A DNA stretch of 64,000 nt from Neostapfia colusana (GCA_030760725.1 JASWHV010000008.1:51125671-51189670), one strand, 5' to 3'. Shown: positions 43,201 to 56,200, counted from the stretch's first letter. The notes: generated from the sequence alone by a model not told the origin. A program made the numbers and translations.

Positions 43201-45660
43201 TAGCTTATCGGTCATCAGCTCAGATGGTCATATTTCGTTCAGTACTCATTGTTACTAAATATTTACACTTGATATGTCCACAGTTCTCAAAACATTTTAT
43301 TTTCTATTTACAGAAAGTAGTAGATGGAGCAAGGGTCAGCAACTGGGCCTGCATCAACCTTTGTCATGATTTGGATAACAATACTGTTAAAGGATTTTGC
43401 TCTGAGCTGGTTAGAATGTGTCAAAATACTGGTGTGGTAAGACACGTTTTCATTTTTGTCCCTGGTTATCTTTTCATCCACACTTTTTTTGCTGGACTAG
43501 GAAACCATTTCACTCAATTGCAGGACATGAACCATTTAAGGCTTCCAATATTCAGTACAACTCCTCATCAGCTTGAAGTTGTTCTTCCTAGATTCGAGCA
43601 GGATGCACGGGCCAGGCTGGGAGGTCAAAAGATTGACCTGCTGCTTGCTATACTACCCGATAGATATGCATATGGTAATATTGATATGATAGAAAATTTA
43701 ATTTTATTCAATTCGATACAATGTATATGTCTTATACCTAGTATTACTTCTAATTACAGGTAACTTCAAAAGGGTCTGCGACACAGTTATTGGTCTCATG
43801 TCCCAGTGTTGCCTGAAACCAAATGTCAGAAAAAGGAGTCCTCCGACCTTAGCTAATATTGCTCTTAAGATCAATGCAAAGGTGACATGATATGCCTCTT
43901 GAATTGCTGTTTGACAAAAAAGCTTGTTGATCAACATGTAGTGATATATCTATCAATTTTGCAGGTTGGAGGAAGGAACACAGTACTTGATGATCCAAGA
44001 ATAAGTTTACCAGTTGTTTCGAACAAGACGACAATTATATTTGGTGCCGATGTGACTCATCCAGCTGCTCTTGATGACAATGCTCCTTCCATTGCTTCTG
44101 TAAGTTCTTATTGGAAAATAGACAGCACATTTCTACAGTTTCATCTTATTATCGCACTAACAGTTGGAGTTGGTCCTTGATGTTCCATTTAGGTTGTTGC
44201 AACCTTAGACTGGCCTGAGGTGACCAAATATAATGGGGCTGTTCGCGCACAAGGTCATCGTGTAGAGATCATCAATGGCATGGAAGACATGGTCAAGTAT
44301 GATCCTTACAATGTGCAAGTGAGAAATATGTATTGGCGTCCCATTAAGAAAACTATGAATTCCTTTTGCAGGGAACTCCTACTTGCATTCCATCATAAGC
44401 AGGGTAAAAAGCCCGAACAGCTGATATTCTACAGGTTAGTATTTTTCATTTGTTCTCTATGTGCTCTCCATATTGTTGTTACGCCATGGTAAATTTTGAT
44501 TTCCCTTCTTTCTCCTTTTCATTTCACTGTCAGGGATGGAGTAAGTGAGGGCCAGTTCAAACTCGTGTTCGAACAAGAAATCCCAGCGGTGGAAAAGGTA
44601 ACCTCAGTTTTGGGGGAAATGGCGCTTTTCAGTTTATTGTTAGTTAATATTACCCTGCTTTCTTCAGGCTTGGAAAGCCCTTTACAATGAGAAGCCACAG
44701 ATCACATTCATAATAGTGCAGAAGAGGCACCACACAAGGCTGTTCACTAGTGATCCGCGCTTCAAGAATCAGAATAATGGAAATGTTCCACCCGGTTTGT
44801 ACCATAAACTCTGCATCATGTAATGCTGGTGTTTTCACTCACATCTTCCTGGAAACTGCAGGCACGGTGGTTGATAAGAATATATGCCACCCAACAGAAT
44901 TTGATTTCTTCTTGTGTAGCCATGCTGGGATCAAGGTAATATATGATGCCGACAGCTATCGTGCATGATTTAGCTTGTTCTCTCCAATGGGGTCGTAAAG
45001 AGTGTCTACTCCCGCAAATACAGGGAACAAGCCGTCCTACACATTACCATGTGCTGCGAGATGACAACAAGTTCACTGCAGATGGCCTGCAAACTCTCAC
45101 ATACAACCTTTGCTACACGTAAGCATGCTCTTTTTCCTGCCATCCCGTTGTTTGAAATGTTCAGCTGTCTGACGGTTGGTTCTTTGTTTCTTGCCAGATA
45201 TTCAAGCTGCACACGCTCCGTGTCGTTTGGTATGTCTTTCTTGTTTCTAGTTATGCCAGTGTTAAATGCACCTGGTTCATTTAACTTTTTTTTCTCAGCC
45301 TTGATACGTTGCGCAAGAACAGTCAAGCGTGGTCTTGTTTGGTGCTTTGTAAATCCGGAGAATTCCTTTTTCTAATACCGTGATCAGAATTGGTTCATAA
45401 ACATATGAAGACAAGAACAGAATGAACTTGTACGTTATGTCAGCTTTGAAATCCGTCTTAACATGGTGTTTTTCTTTCAACTTGCAGCTTCTCCTGCATA
45501 CTATGCCCACAAGCTCGCATACCGTGCCCGCTTCTACCTACCTCAAGCCTCTGACGCTGCGACGAATGTCAGTTCCAGCAGTTCATCTGCGCATGCTGCT
45601 ACTTCGAGAACTCTTCCAGAGGTGAAGAATGAACTGAAAAGGCGCATGTTCTACTGCTAG
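40253..45660 (+). CDS. Argonaute protein, probably AGO18-like, 20 coding exons
   Basis: Coding exons: 40253-40951, 41063-41415, 41518-41651, 41995-42110, 42198-42304, 42431-42566, 42646-42762, 42843-42950, 43033-43104, 43314-43436, 43524-43674, 43760-43881, 43965-44099, 44193-44434, 44534-44597, 44668-44794, 44862-44935, 45024-45118, 45198-45229, 45488-45660. All junctions are GT-AG and in frame, giving 1,059 residues with the terminal RMFYC. Domains: Gly/Arg-rich repeats (1-190), N domain (about 215-350), linker with GFYQSIRPTQ, PAZ (about 396-530), MID (about 600-740), PIWI (about 690-1015). The slicer tetrad is present: Asp775 (FGADVTHP), Glu816, Asp873 (FYRDGVSEG), His967 (RPTHYHVL). It binds small RNAs and can cleave RNA targets. 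The RGG-repeat N-terminus and overall fit point to the AGO1/5/18 clade, with AGO18 most likely and MEL1/AGO5-like second. Confidence 0.93.
40454..40678 (+). repeat. Coding minisatellite (RGG/GYQGGR repeats) in Argonaute exon 1
   Basis: Residues 68-142 are four to five copies of a 15-residue unit of the type GGYQGGRDGGAGRGR, encoded by 45-bp tandem repeats. Such RG/RGG tracts are targets of arginine methylation and RNA or protein binding in other Argonautes; here that is inferred. Confidence 0.88.
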
Positions 45661-46000
45661 TCCTTGACCAGTTAAACCATCAGAACGCTTTGCTCTACCG
45701 TGAGCTTTGGTAATTGAGAATGACGTTGGCCATTGCTCTGTTTGCCTTTGGTATGCTGCAAGGAGTCTATTACATTTTGTTACCTCCAGTGAACATATTT
45801 TTGTGCTTTGTGATGTCTGGACTGACATGGTCGTCTATACATTCAATGCGTCATTTTGTTACCTCCAGTGAACATATTTTTGTGCTTTGTGATATATCTG
45901 GAATGACATGGTCGTCTATACATTCAATGCGTCCCCGTTTAGTGTGTGGTGTTCGTATATCTCAAGGAGCCAGCTGAGTTAACAATCATTGTTATTTCCA
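45661..46000 (+). other. Argonaute 3' UTR with a 79-bp tandem duplication
   Basis: After the stop, two head-to-tail copies of about 79-81 bp (45774-45852 and 45853-45933) begin attttgttacctccagtgaa and end cattcaatgcgtc. They differ at a few bases. No strong polyadenylation signal was singled out. Confidence 0.85.
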
Positions 46001-46954
46001 AATCATGAGGTTCCAGTTCCTATGTTCGTCGTTCATCTTCATTGGGAACACGACTGCATGTATGGGATTTTTTAGTATTCACCAGAATAATCTATAGTGA
46101 AACAACCTGGAACAAAAGAAGACACCCCATTCTCACAGCCACTGCTACTTGTGTGTCAATTCTTGTGTTGGTTTGTTAGTTCCCACACGTGATCTAGTTG
46201 ATGCTAATATCGAGAACGGAGATGGTAATAATACAGTTCAATTCCTTCCCCATGTTTATCACGTGCATATTTAATGAGAGAAAGATATTTGACGCGAAAG
46301 GCCACTTTGGGTCATAACGGTGTAGATGTCTCTTTCTACATGTTGGATGTGGGTTTGAAGGTAGCGATTGCTTGCACAATAGCACTTAAAAAAACAAGCG
46401 GTATAGGGAAAATGTGTTCTCAATAATAATAAGGGCATATGGCTTCTCTAGTTTTTCGTTCATTCTCGTGGTTTGGGTTGCACGTAAGACGGGGCGGGAT
46501 AACTCTTTATACTATAGCCTGTAGGGGTCGCGACCATTGCATTTGTAAGAGACTTTCATAATCTTTCGTCCATATATAATACTAAAACTGGAATCTCATG
46601 GAGTTGTACCAAATGGACCATGAGCTATGTCAGTATATGAGCATCGGCACGCATGCTTCTGTTCGGGTGCTTTGTAACCTGAACAAACCTAGTAGCATCA
46701 TCCGGGTTTGAGTCTCAACATAGAACGAGTGTTGCATTTATGGTTATTTATTATTTTAATAGTAAGTGCTGTTACTTTTGGTATTGAAACATTTGTGCTG
46801 ACTTTGTACTTGATGCTGGTTAGTTTAAAATTAAACTAACCAGCGTCAAATATGTCGAAACGGAGGAAGTAAATCCTAAAATCAGCCAACCAGTCTTTCA
46901 GAGGTGCGTCTTAAGTGTGTGCGTGTGTTTGTATGGAGTGCTCGTACATGTATA
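46001..46954. other. Intergenic sequence with Stowaway-like remnant
   Basis: A 39-bp palindrome (gatgctggttagtttaaaat and its complement, about 46809-46847) followed by cgaaacggaggaagta at about 46857-46872 resembles one end of a Stowaway MITE. Otherwise no gene is seen. Confidence 0.5.
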
Positions 46955-47254
46955 TGTTGAAAACATGAGACTTTGGCTACATGAATTAACGTCGCTATCC
47001 TATGGATGAGATCAGAAGATGATCTAGAAGGCTGAAGATCAATTCTACGTAAGCAACAGACTTCAAGATAGGATTATAACAGATATAGTTTGTTTCTTTT
47101 CTTTATCTCTTTTGTACTGATCTCGGTTGATTGTGCGGTTAGTATCCCACCTAATGTAACAACCGAAGATCTAATCCCATGTACTTGTGTTCTATATAAG
47201 CAACACGTAACCTGCTGGGCACAGCCATCAACAGCAGTTTTATCCAGTTTCACA
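46955..47254 (+). repeat. Copia 5' LTR
   Basis: TGTTGAAAACATGAG at the start and agtttcaca at the end give TG...CA borders over 300 bp. A TATA box (tctatataagc, about 47190) fits an LTR promoter. The five bases before it, gtata, are the candidate target duplication. Confidence 0.8.
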
Positions 47255-47266
47255 TGGTATCAGAGC
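47255..47266 (+). other. Copia primer binding site
   Basis: tggtatcagagc directly after the LTR is complementary to the 3' end of initiator methionine tRNA, the usual plant copia primer. Confidence 0.93.
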
Positions 47267-47290
47267 AGGTCTTTCTCCAACGAGATTGCC

Positions 47291-50052
47291 ATGAGTTCCT
47301 GTTCATCCTCCGTCGGCTTCAACACGCTGAATCATAGTGTTGAAAAACTGACATGAGACAACTATCTGCTATGGCGGGCAGGTCCTTCCTGCAATTCGCG
47401 GTGCCCAGCTATACGGTTTCCTTGATGGAACCAAGATGCAACCAGAAGAATTGATCACCGTCGAGAAGGCTGATAAGACGGTTGAGAAGATCCAAAATCC
47501 CGATTATCATAATTGGGTAGTTCAGGATCAACAGCTCTTAAGCTACCTGAACTCTACGCTTTCGAAGGAGATTCTGGCACAAGTGGCTATGTTCTCAACT
47601 TCGGGCGATGTATGGAGAGCAATACAGGAAAGTTTTGCCTCCCAATCTAGAGCACGGATAATGCACCTACGTGCTAAGCTTTCTAGCACACGCAAGGGTG
47701 AACTTTCGGCAGCAGCATATTTTGCAAGAATGAAAGGGTACGCGGATGAGATGGCCGCGGCAGGAAAGAAGTTAGAAGAGGATGATGTGATCGCCTACAT
47801 CCTGGCCGGACTAGATGCCGACTACAACTCCTTGATTGAAAATGTAAGTACAAGATCAGGTTCAATTTCCTTATCAGATTTGTTTGCCCAATTGTTAGCC
47901 ACTAAAGCTCGGTTAGAAAACCAAAATCAAGGACACTATCAACATAGTGCAAATTTTGCCTCACGCGGAGGATATCGTGGAAGAGGTGGCCGAAACAACA
48001 GAGGAGGCTATGGCCGTGGAAGAGGCCGCAGTGATCAAAGCAACAAGCCGGTATGTCAAATCTGCAACAAGATTGGTCATGCTGCCAACAGATGCTACAA
48101 AAGATTTGACAAGGAGTACAGGCCAGAAGATAGATGCGCCAACTCTGCTTCATATAGTGTGGACACAAACTGGTACACCGACACGGGAGCTACTGATCAC
48201 ATAACTGGAGAACTGGAAAAGTTAACTACCAAAGACAAGTACAATGGTCAAGAAAAGATTCACACTGCAAACGGCTCAGGTATGAAAATTAATTTTGTTG
48301 GCAATTCCATCCTTCATACTCCAGCCCAAAATCTACATCTTAATGATGTTCTTCATGTTCCTACCACTACGAAAAATCTCATATCTGTTCATAAACTTAC
48401 CACTGACAATTCTATTTTCATTGAATATCACTCACAATATTTTTTGGTAAAGGATCTGGCTACGAAGAAGGTTCTCCTACGGGGCACGAGTAAATGGGGT
48501 CTTTATCCTTGGCCATCTCTTGAAAAATCAACCTCTAGATGTGCTCTCGCTATCACCAAACCAACAAGTGAAAGATGGCATGAGAGACTAGGCAACCCGT
48601 CTATGACAATAGTTAGTAAAATTGTGAGTGAAAATAATCTACCTTGTTCTTCCGCACCAAATAAAGAACAAGTTTGTGATGCCTGTCAGCAAGGCAAAAG
48701 TCATCAGCTTCCGTTTCCTAGATCATTTAGTATGTCTCAAAAACCTTTAGAATTAATCTTTTCCGATGTATGGGTCCTGCTCCCGTTTCAGTTGGAAGAA
48801 ACAAATATTATGTCAGCTTTATTGATGACTTCAGCAAGTTCACTTGGGTTTATTTGATTCGATATAAATCAGAGGTGTTTCACAAGTTTAAAACTTTTCA
48901 GGCTATGGTAGAAAGGTTGTTTAACCGCAAAATCATTGCTGTCCAAACCGACTAGGGTGGAGAATATCAAAAAATCAATTCCTTCTTTGATCAAATCAGC
49001 ATTGTTCACCATGTCGCATGCCCACACACACATCAACAAAATGGGTCAGCCGAGCGAAAGCATAAACATATAGTTGAAGTAGGGCTCACCCTCCTTGCAA
49101 GAGCCTCAATGCCATTAAAATTTTGGGATGAAGCTTTTTCCACCGCCTCATATCTCATAAATAGGACCCCATCCAGAGTAATCGGCTAGAAAACCTCAGT
49201 GGAAAAATTGTTTGATGTAAAGCCGGATTATCCACAACTAAGAGTATTTGGATGTGCATGTTGGCCGAATCTAAGACCATAAAACACCAACAAACTCGCC
49301 TTTAGGTCCAAACAATGCACCTTCGTGGGGTATAGCTCTCTGCATAAAGGCTACAAGTGCCTTGACATCTCTAGTGGGAGAGTATACATTTCTCGGGATG
49401 TAATTTTTGATGAAACCAGTTTTCCATTCCAAAAATTACATCCAAATGCAGGAGCACAACTCAGATCCGAGCTATTACTCCTTCATCCAACGTTGATTCC
49501 TTTTTCGGATGGAAATACTCAGCAAAATTATTTTTATCATCCTGTAGATTCGTTGAATTTTTCTGACCAAAATATACCTGGAGAAAGTTTATGTTCGCAT
49601 GAAATAACAGGGGAAGTAGCCGCAGAAGATCAGGCGCCAACCACCAAAGCTGATTCGGTTGGATCCCGTGCGTGACAGACCGCTGAACCTGACGCGCGAT
49701 CTCCCTCAAGGCATGTGTGCAGCCAACCAACCAGCGATGAGGGGACAACGTCAGATCAGACAGAAATCTGCGCCACTCCAGATCGCGTCTCACCAGTCGG
49801 CGTCGATTTCGTGGCGTCTCCAGAACGGCTGCCTTCGGCTGACTGCAGACGCGACAGCACTGCAGCCCCAGGTTCCGACCAGATCAGTCTGGGTTTTGTG
49901 CCTGCAGCGCCTGGGGGTGAATCCACCTCAAACTTAGACACCGTGCCTGGCTCAAGTTTGAATCCAACGGCAACAGCAGAAGCTATTTCTACTGCGGCAC
50001 CTTCAGCTAGACAAGCAGAACAAAATGTTTTTCGTCCAAGGACCAGGTTACA
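47291..50052 (+). pseudogene. Copia gag, protease and integrase (5' part of polyprotein)
   Basis: ATG at 47291 gives MSSCSSSVGFNTLNHSVEKL, a stop, then a frameshift into a 473-codon frame (47436-48857). Gag (UBN2-type) includes WVVQDQQLLSYLNSTLSKEI, then RG-rich sequence and the zinc knuckle CQICNKIGHAANRCYKRF. The protease site is WYTDTGATDHIT. GAG-pre-integrase reads RWHERLGNPSM and CDACQQGKSHQLPF. The integrase core has FSDVW, VSFIDDFSKFTWVYLI, QTD followed by a TAG at 48953 and GGEYQ, then NGSAERKHKHIVE. More stops follow at about 49188 and 49280. The part to 49675 reads the integrase C-terminus (FGCACWPNLRP, YKCLDISSGRVYISRDVIFD). Confidence 0.92.
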
Positions 50053-50510
50053 CACTACAGGATTCCTGTCAACATACGACGGCTAAAACCGTCGTATATA
50101 AAGCAGAAGCCGTCGTATATAGTTTATATACGACGGCGGTTATTTATATACGACGGTTTGCGGCCGTCGTATATAATTTGTCGTATATATAGTTATATAC
50201 GACGGGGCCGTCGTATATAACAGTATATATACGACGGCCGCTTATATACAACGGCCCGTTTCGTGGACTTGGCCCAGTGGACCAGGGCCTTTATATACGA
50301 CGGCTGGGCCCTGGCTGTCGTATATAAGCCCTTATATACGACAGCCGCTGGGCCCTGGCTGTCGTATATAAGGTCTTATATACGACAGACCTTATATACG
50401 ACAGCCTGGCCCAGCCGTCGTATATAATTTAGGCTTATATACGACGGCCCTGTATAGCGGCCGTTGTATATAAACTATACAGACCGTCGTATATAAGCTT
50501 TTCCATTTTT
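50053..50510. repeat. CACTA2 left TIR and subterminal repeats
   Basis: About twenty copies of tatatacgacggc / gccgtcgtatata occur alone or as inverted pairs with short loops. They are probable TNPA-binding sites and can form long hairpins. Confidence 0.92.
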
Positions 50511-50671
50511 TTTAAAAAAAATAGAAAACGGCTAACCTGGCTTGATGGCCAGCTACACATACAAAGACAACAAAAAAATAGTTTGATATATAAATTCACA
50601 ACAAAGTGCAATAGTACACATCGACAATCACAAAGTCTAACATCCACACAAATGAAAATAAAATCACAAAT

Positions 50672-53103
50672 CTATTGATTACTAGCCCCTCCACTACCTC
50701 CGGGAGCGAAGAAGTCATCCTGCTGCGGCGAACCTGGCGCCCTTAGCTGTGGCGATGGAGTCTGAGCCTCCGTCCCTGATCTCTGCGAAACAAAGTGACA
50801 TATGTACAAGTTTATAATTGTTTTTTCTAGTTTCATTAGGATTCTTGGCGGTTGGGGCTTCCACTTAATGTAACTTTCTTTTTATACCTGTACTCCAGGA
50901 AACTGCTCCTGTGGTGGCGACGGCTCCAGCACGAACGGAGGTGGCTGCCATAACGGTATCTGGATTTGCTGCCCTTGCTGTCGAGCTAGCGCCTGCCATT
51001 TCAAACATTACAATTTACAAAACTAATTGAAATGCAATGTAATTAAACTATAATTGCATGTTTCTTACTTCCATTGTCGCTTGCATCTGTGCCATATAGG
51101 ACGCATGGTACGCCATGGCAGCCCTGTTGTTCTCTCGCTCTCTCGCCAAGGCCTCCTCCTGCCGAGCCAAGCTCTCCTGAAGCGCCATGACTTCGAGATC
51201 TCTCTCGGTGACACGGCGGCTAGAGGAGCCTGCAGCCGAAGACTGCGAGGAGCTGCCTCTCGCAGGTCGTGCCTCACTAGAGTTGACGACTCGAGAGAAT
51301 ATGGCAAGCCTAAAAAAACGAATCAATTCAAGGTAAAATTAAATAATCTTGAATTGAAAACAATGAAAGTAAATGAATTCACCTTCCGTGTGCTTTTCCA
51401 CCTCCGCTTGCATACGCGGCTTGAGGGTCGATGTTCGGGGAGTTTTCCAATCGAACCCTTCGCCGTATATCCTCACAGCCTCTTGCCCATACCTAGTCTG
51501 AAAAACAATGAAATTGTGTAAGTTCAACAATATATATAGTGTCAAATAATTTCAGAGGTCACGAAACTTACCAGGCGCTCCGCTGCGTACTGACTACACT
51601 GCTCCAGCTGAGAAGGGTCAGCGTGACCTCTCCTATAGACCGCAGTAGCACTCGGTCGCACGCCGATCTCCTTTTCCTATGAACATATGTTAGTACGAAC
51701 AATACTACATTATGAATATAATAAAAACTACCAAGAAACTTACCATCCGTTTAGCCATTCGCACAAAACCTTGGACGCCCATATCGTGCTTCCCTGAGCT
51801 CCCTCTGGCATCTCGAGCCTTCTTGGACTTAGCGATGAACTCATCGCTAGCCCAATACCTGCAAAGGGCTCGGTAATCTTCAGTTCGTCCCTGTAACCAA
51901 GGGACACTAACCTGCACACATGCGTAGTTCATTAGGTGTTACTTAGCAATATTAATATGAACAATTTAAAGATTACGCAACCTACCTCTGCGTATTGCTC
52001 CTCCGTCAAGTACGTGTCGGAGGCGTCTCTGAACGACCCAACCTCGTGGTCGTGGAGCTTTAAGTAGTCGTTAACTACTTGACTCCGAGCGTGCGAAAGC
52101 ATTTGCATAACAAGCTTCCGAGCGTTCACTTCGAACACGGAGCGGGCGTGATCCATCTGCTCAGCCGGGTCCTCAAGGCGGTACCTGAGCTGTAGGAAGC
52201 CAACACAGTTCGACATATACGCACATTAATATTTGAAGGAACATAAAGAATTGAAACTTCAAATATTTATGAAAGTTACTTACCCAAAAATCTGCCCACA
52301 CGACTCCCTGTAGGTTGTCGTTCTCCGGGTGAGGAACGCGCACGTAGTCATCCCACGACGTAGCTGCACGTCCATCAATCGCACCGGGGTAGTGCAGACG
52401 CACTAAGTTCCCGATGCAACCGTTCACCGTCCTGTGGTGTTTCTGCCCGTCGTACGAGAGGTCCTCCCAAGAACTAAAAAGTTGTTTGTTAAGTCATTAA
52501 GTAAGATCATAGTCTTTGAGAACAAATAGAAATGAATACTTTAGTAATGTGTTACCTGTCTCCAACCGGACGAATAATTACCGGCTCTCTAGGAATAGGT
52601 GGAGGACCAACAAAGTTACTCCTCCTCGTGCGTCTCCTCCGCTGCGGCACCACGTCTGGTGACCCAGAAGGCTGGTCACCGGACGTGTCCTCAGGCTGGG
52701 TGCCCTCGGGCTCGCTGGGCAGACTACCCTGGGGGTGGCTGACGGAGGGCTGGCTACTAGAGGGCTCGCTGCCCGGGGCACGCTGCGCTGCGTACCCGTC
52801 TCCTGAGGTGCCGCTCTGGCCTCGGACTCATAGTCCGAATCAGAATACAATGGTAAAGTAAGTAAGCTAAATTGAAAAAGTGATTTTAATAATTTTGTGC
52901 AATGTAGAAAAATTTACCTCTGTACGCTGCAAACTGACAACCCTGTCCCGCAACTCTGGACACACACTTAACAGCTGAGTGCGTCTGCTCCCGCTGTAAG
53001 TGGAACCGTAGAAGTAGTCGTCCCTCTCCTGCGAGGGGAGGAAACCCCTCACACTCGGCGCCTTCTTCCCCTTTGAACCCTTTGAACCCTTGCTTGACGA
53101 CAT
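50672..53103 (-). CDS. TNPA-like CACTA protein (Transposase_24 type), multi-exon
   Basis: Minus-strand exons: 52918-53103, about 52556-52848, 52284-52473, 51986-52199, 51744-51911, 51572-51676, 51383-51497, 51069-51309, 50888-50992, 50672-50782. The start reads MSSSKGSKGSKGKKAPSVRG; the middle has HHRTVNGCIGNLVRLHYPG, YRLEDPAEQMDHARSVFEVN and WLQGRTEDYRALCRYWASDE, as in plant Ptta/En/Spm (Transposase_24) proteins. A Glu/Arg-rich coiled coil (ESLARQEEALARERENN) and a Pro/Gln-rich tail ending GGASNQ follow. Splice borders are canonical where checked; the acceptor of exon 2 is unclear. In En/Spm the equivalent TNPA binds subterminal repeats and pairs the ends. Confidence 0.75.
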
Positions 53104-53204
53104 CCTAATCAGTTTAAAAGTAATTACTCCTAATCAGTTTCAAAAGTAATGTAAGCGATAATTAATGTCACTTTCATTTAAAAGAACATTACTCGTAATC
53201 AGTT
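53104..53204. other. Short spacer between TNPA-like and TNPD-like genes
   Basis: About 100 bp with a repeated actcctaatcagtttcaaaa segment (three variants of taatcagtttcaaaa). It holds the TNPA-like 5' UTR/promoter and the TNPD-like 3' end. Confidence 0.5.
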
Positions 53205-56200
53205 TCAAAATTCATCAACATCATGATCATCAACATTGCGATCTGTCGTCTTGAGCTGTTTACGTTTCCGCTTTCGCATTGTAGATGTCTCTACATCTGC
53301 AACGTCTCCTACTAAGTTATCGAGTCCTGCACCATACTCGACGATAAAAGAGTCTGACAACTCTTCGTCTTGGTAAACTTCTTCAATGTCTCCACTATCA
53401 TGATAACCATCATCTCCAGGAGTATACAAGCGCTCACGAGGATTCACTTTATATACCACCCACCAAGTGCTAAGCTTCTTACATGGATAAAGTAGATAAT
53501 ACACTTGTTCCACTTGATGTGCAAGAACGTATGTATCTAAACCTCGTAAGCGTTCGTTGTGATTCACTTCCACCATGCCAAATTGATTTTCTCGAGTTCC
53601 ATGATTGTTATCAAACCAATCACAATCAAAGAACACCACTCGAAGTTCTTTATTGCCAGCGAAAGTAAATTCCAGAATTTTGTTAATGATTCCATAGTAA
53701 TTGGTTTCTTTCCCTTGTGAGTCGATTGCTCTCGTCACAACTCCGCAATTTGATGTTGCTGCGAGAGGACGAAGAGTTTCGAATTGAGTTGTACGGAATC
53801 GGAAGCCATTTACGTCATATCGACCATAACTTCTAACTTTCACTAATCCATAAGATAGTTGTCATAAATCTTGATGGATGTCTGTGTTCGCTAATACATA
53901 AGCTCGAAACCAGGATAAGAAATTTGGCCCTCCATTAATTCCAGCCCGTCGCATCGTTTCTACTTGCTTTCTCGTTGGTTGATGCTTATGTTTCCAGTTT
54001 TGGTTGTGGAACTCACTGTACACACAAAACACATGCCATCGATATTAGCATACATGTATTGGTAAATACAATAATCATCATAAATGTAAGAGAAACACTT
54101 ACTCGAAATATTTCTCCATGCCATCGATATTAGCATACATGTAGAGTAAAGCAGCAGTATTTTCTCCTTCAGTAAAATCGTATGATGTGCTGCTGCCGAC
54201 AGTAGTTCCCCTCGATTCAAAAATAGAGAGATCACTAACTGGTGGTTCGTCATCTACATTGTATCGCATTGCCGAAGTATTGACATTGTTTTCCTCTGCA
54301 AAGTAGAAACTAGAAAAGTAACCTACTTCCTTTAGAGTAAATGCTTCGGCAATGCACCCTTCAACCCTTGCTCTGTTGCCAACCATAGTTTTCACATATC
54401 TCAAAGCTCTTTCAATATGGTACATCCATCTATATTGCACAGGACCACCAACTTTTGCTTCGAATGGAAGATGTATAAGAAGATGCTACATTGGATTGAA
54501 GAAACCAGGAGGAAATATTTTTTTCCATCTTACATAAAAGTACAGGTATCTCCTTCTCTAACTTCTCCATCATGTCTTTCGTTATTTCTTTGGCACATAA
54601 CTGCCTATAGAATAATGATAGCTCAGCTAACACCTTCCACACCGCATCATCCAGGTATCCTCGAAACATAACAGGTAAGAGTCTTTCCATTATTATATGA
54701 TAGTCATGACTCTTCAACCCAGTGAGCTTTCCCGTTTTAACATTCACGGCTCGTCTCAGACTAGCAGCATAACCATCTGGGAATTTCAAAGTTTTCAACC
54801 ATTCCATAACTTGTTTCTTTTCATTAGGTCGAAGCACGAAAGAAGCACGTGGCTTACCACCGCTTTCAGAGAGCTCAAGAGTAGGTAGATTACAAATCTC
54901 GGCCAAATCCTTTCGAGCCTTTAAGTTGTCTTTCGTTTTGCCCGTGATATCCATGCACGTGCTTATGATACATTCGGCCATGTTACGCTCCTAATGCATT
55001 ACATCAATATGATGCATCAGTATCAATGACTTCACATATGGTAGCTCCCAAACTCAACATACATGAGTCCAGTTGTGAACATTTCCATAACCTACAAAGA
55101 ATCCAGGGCGAGCTTCATCAGGGACTAGTGAGTGCAACACATCGGATACTTCACACCCGCTTAGGCGCTTAGGTGGTTCCTTAGTGACAACAGTATCTTT
55201 TCTGAAGACATTCCTCTGTTGCCTGAATGGGTGGTTTCGAGGAAGCCAACGCCTATGACAATCAAAGTAGCTTATCTTGCCACTGTATGTAAGTCGAAAA
55301 CACTCTGTGTCAGACGCACATATAGGACACGGCAAACGACCATGTGTGCTCCATCCAGAAAACATGTCGTATGCAGGGAAATCATGGACAGACCACAAAT
55401 AAGCAGCTCGAAGGTTGAATTTCTGCTTCTTGTAACAGTCATACGCTTCAACTCCAATCCACAACGTTTTCAATTCTTCAATCAATGGTTTCAACATCAC
55501 ATTGATACGTGATCCCGGATGATCTGGTCCTGGTATAATGAGGCTAAGAAACATAAACTCGTACTTCATACAAAGAGAAGGTGGTAGGTTGTACGGAATA
55601 ACAAAGACGGGCCAACAGGAGTATGGTGTGGCATTTGTACTGAAAGGTGAAAAACCATCCGTCGCTAACCCGATGCGAACATTTCTCGCATCACTAGCAA
55701 AAGCAAGATCAAAAGAGTCCAAAGACTTCCATGCATCACCGTCCGACGGATGAGTCAACACATCTTTGTTCTCACGCACACCTTTTTTGTGCCATCTCAT
55801 GTGTCTGGCAGATCTTTTAGAAAGAAACAACCGCTTCAACCGAGGTGTCACAGGCAAGTAATGCAATTGCTTATGTGCAACTTCTGTCATTACTTTATCA
55901 CCATCGTCATTGACAACTTCGACAAACCTCGATTTTCCACACTTTAAACAATTCTTCTCTTTGTCATGCTCTTTCCAAAATAGCATGCAGTTATCTGGAC
56001 ACACGTCAATTTTTTCATATTTCATACCCAGTCCAGATAGTAATTTCTTTGAGTGATACATATCTTTGGGCAGTTTATGAGGTTGTGGAAGAGCATCGCT
56101 GATAAGTTTCATCATATCATTGTAGCAATTATTAGAGAAGAAATACTTAGATTTGATTGCCATAAATCTGGTCATGAAAGTAAGAAGAGTCATTTTAGTA

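Noticed and set aside
50074..50500. CRISPR-like array of short repeats
   Set aside because: The repeats are in both orientations, irregularly spaced, end in CACTA termini, and lie in a plant genome. They are subterminal transposon repeats.
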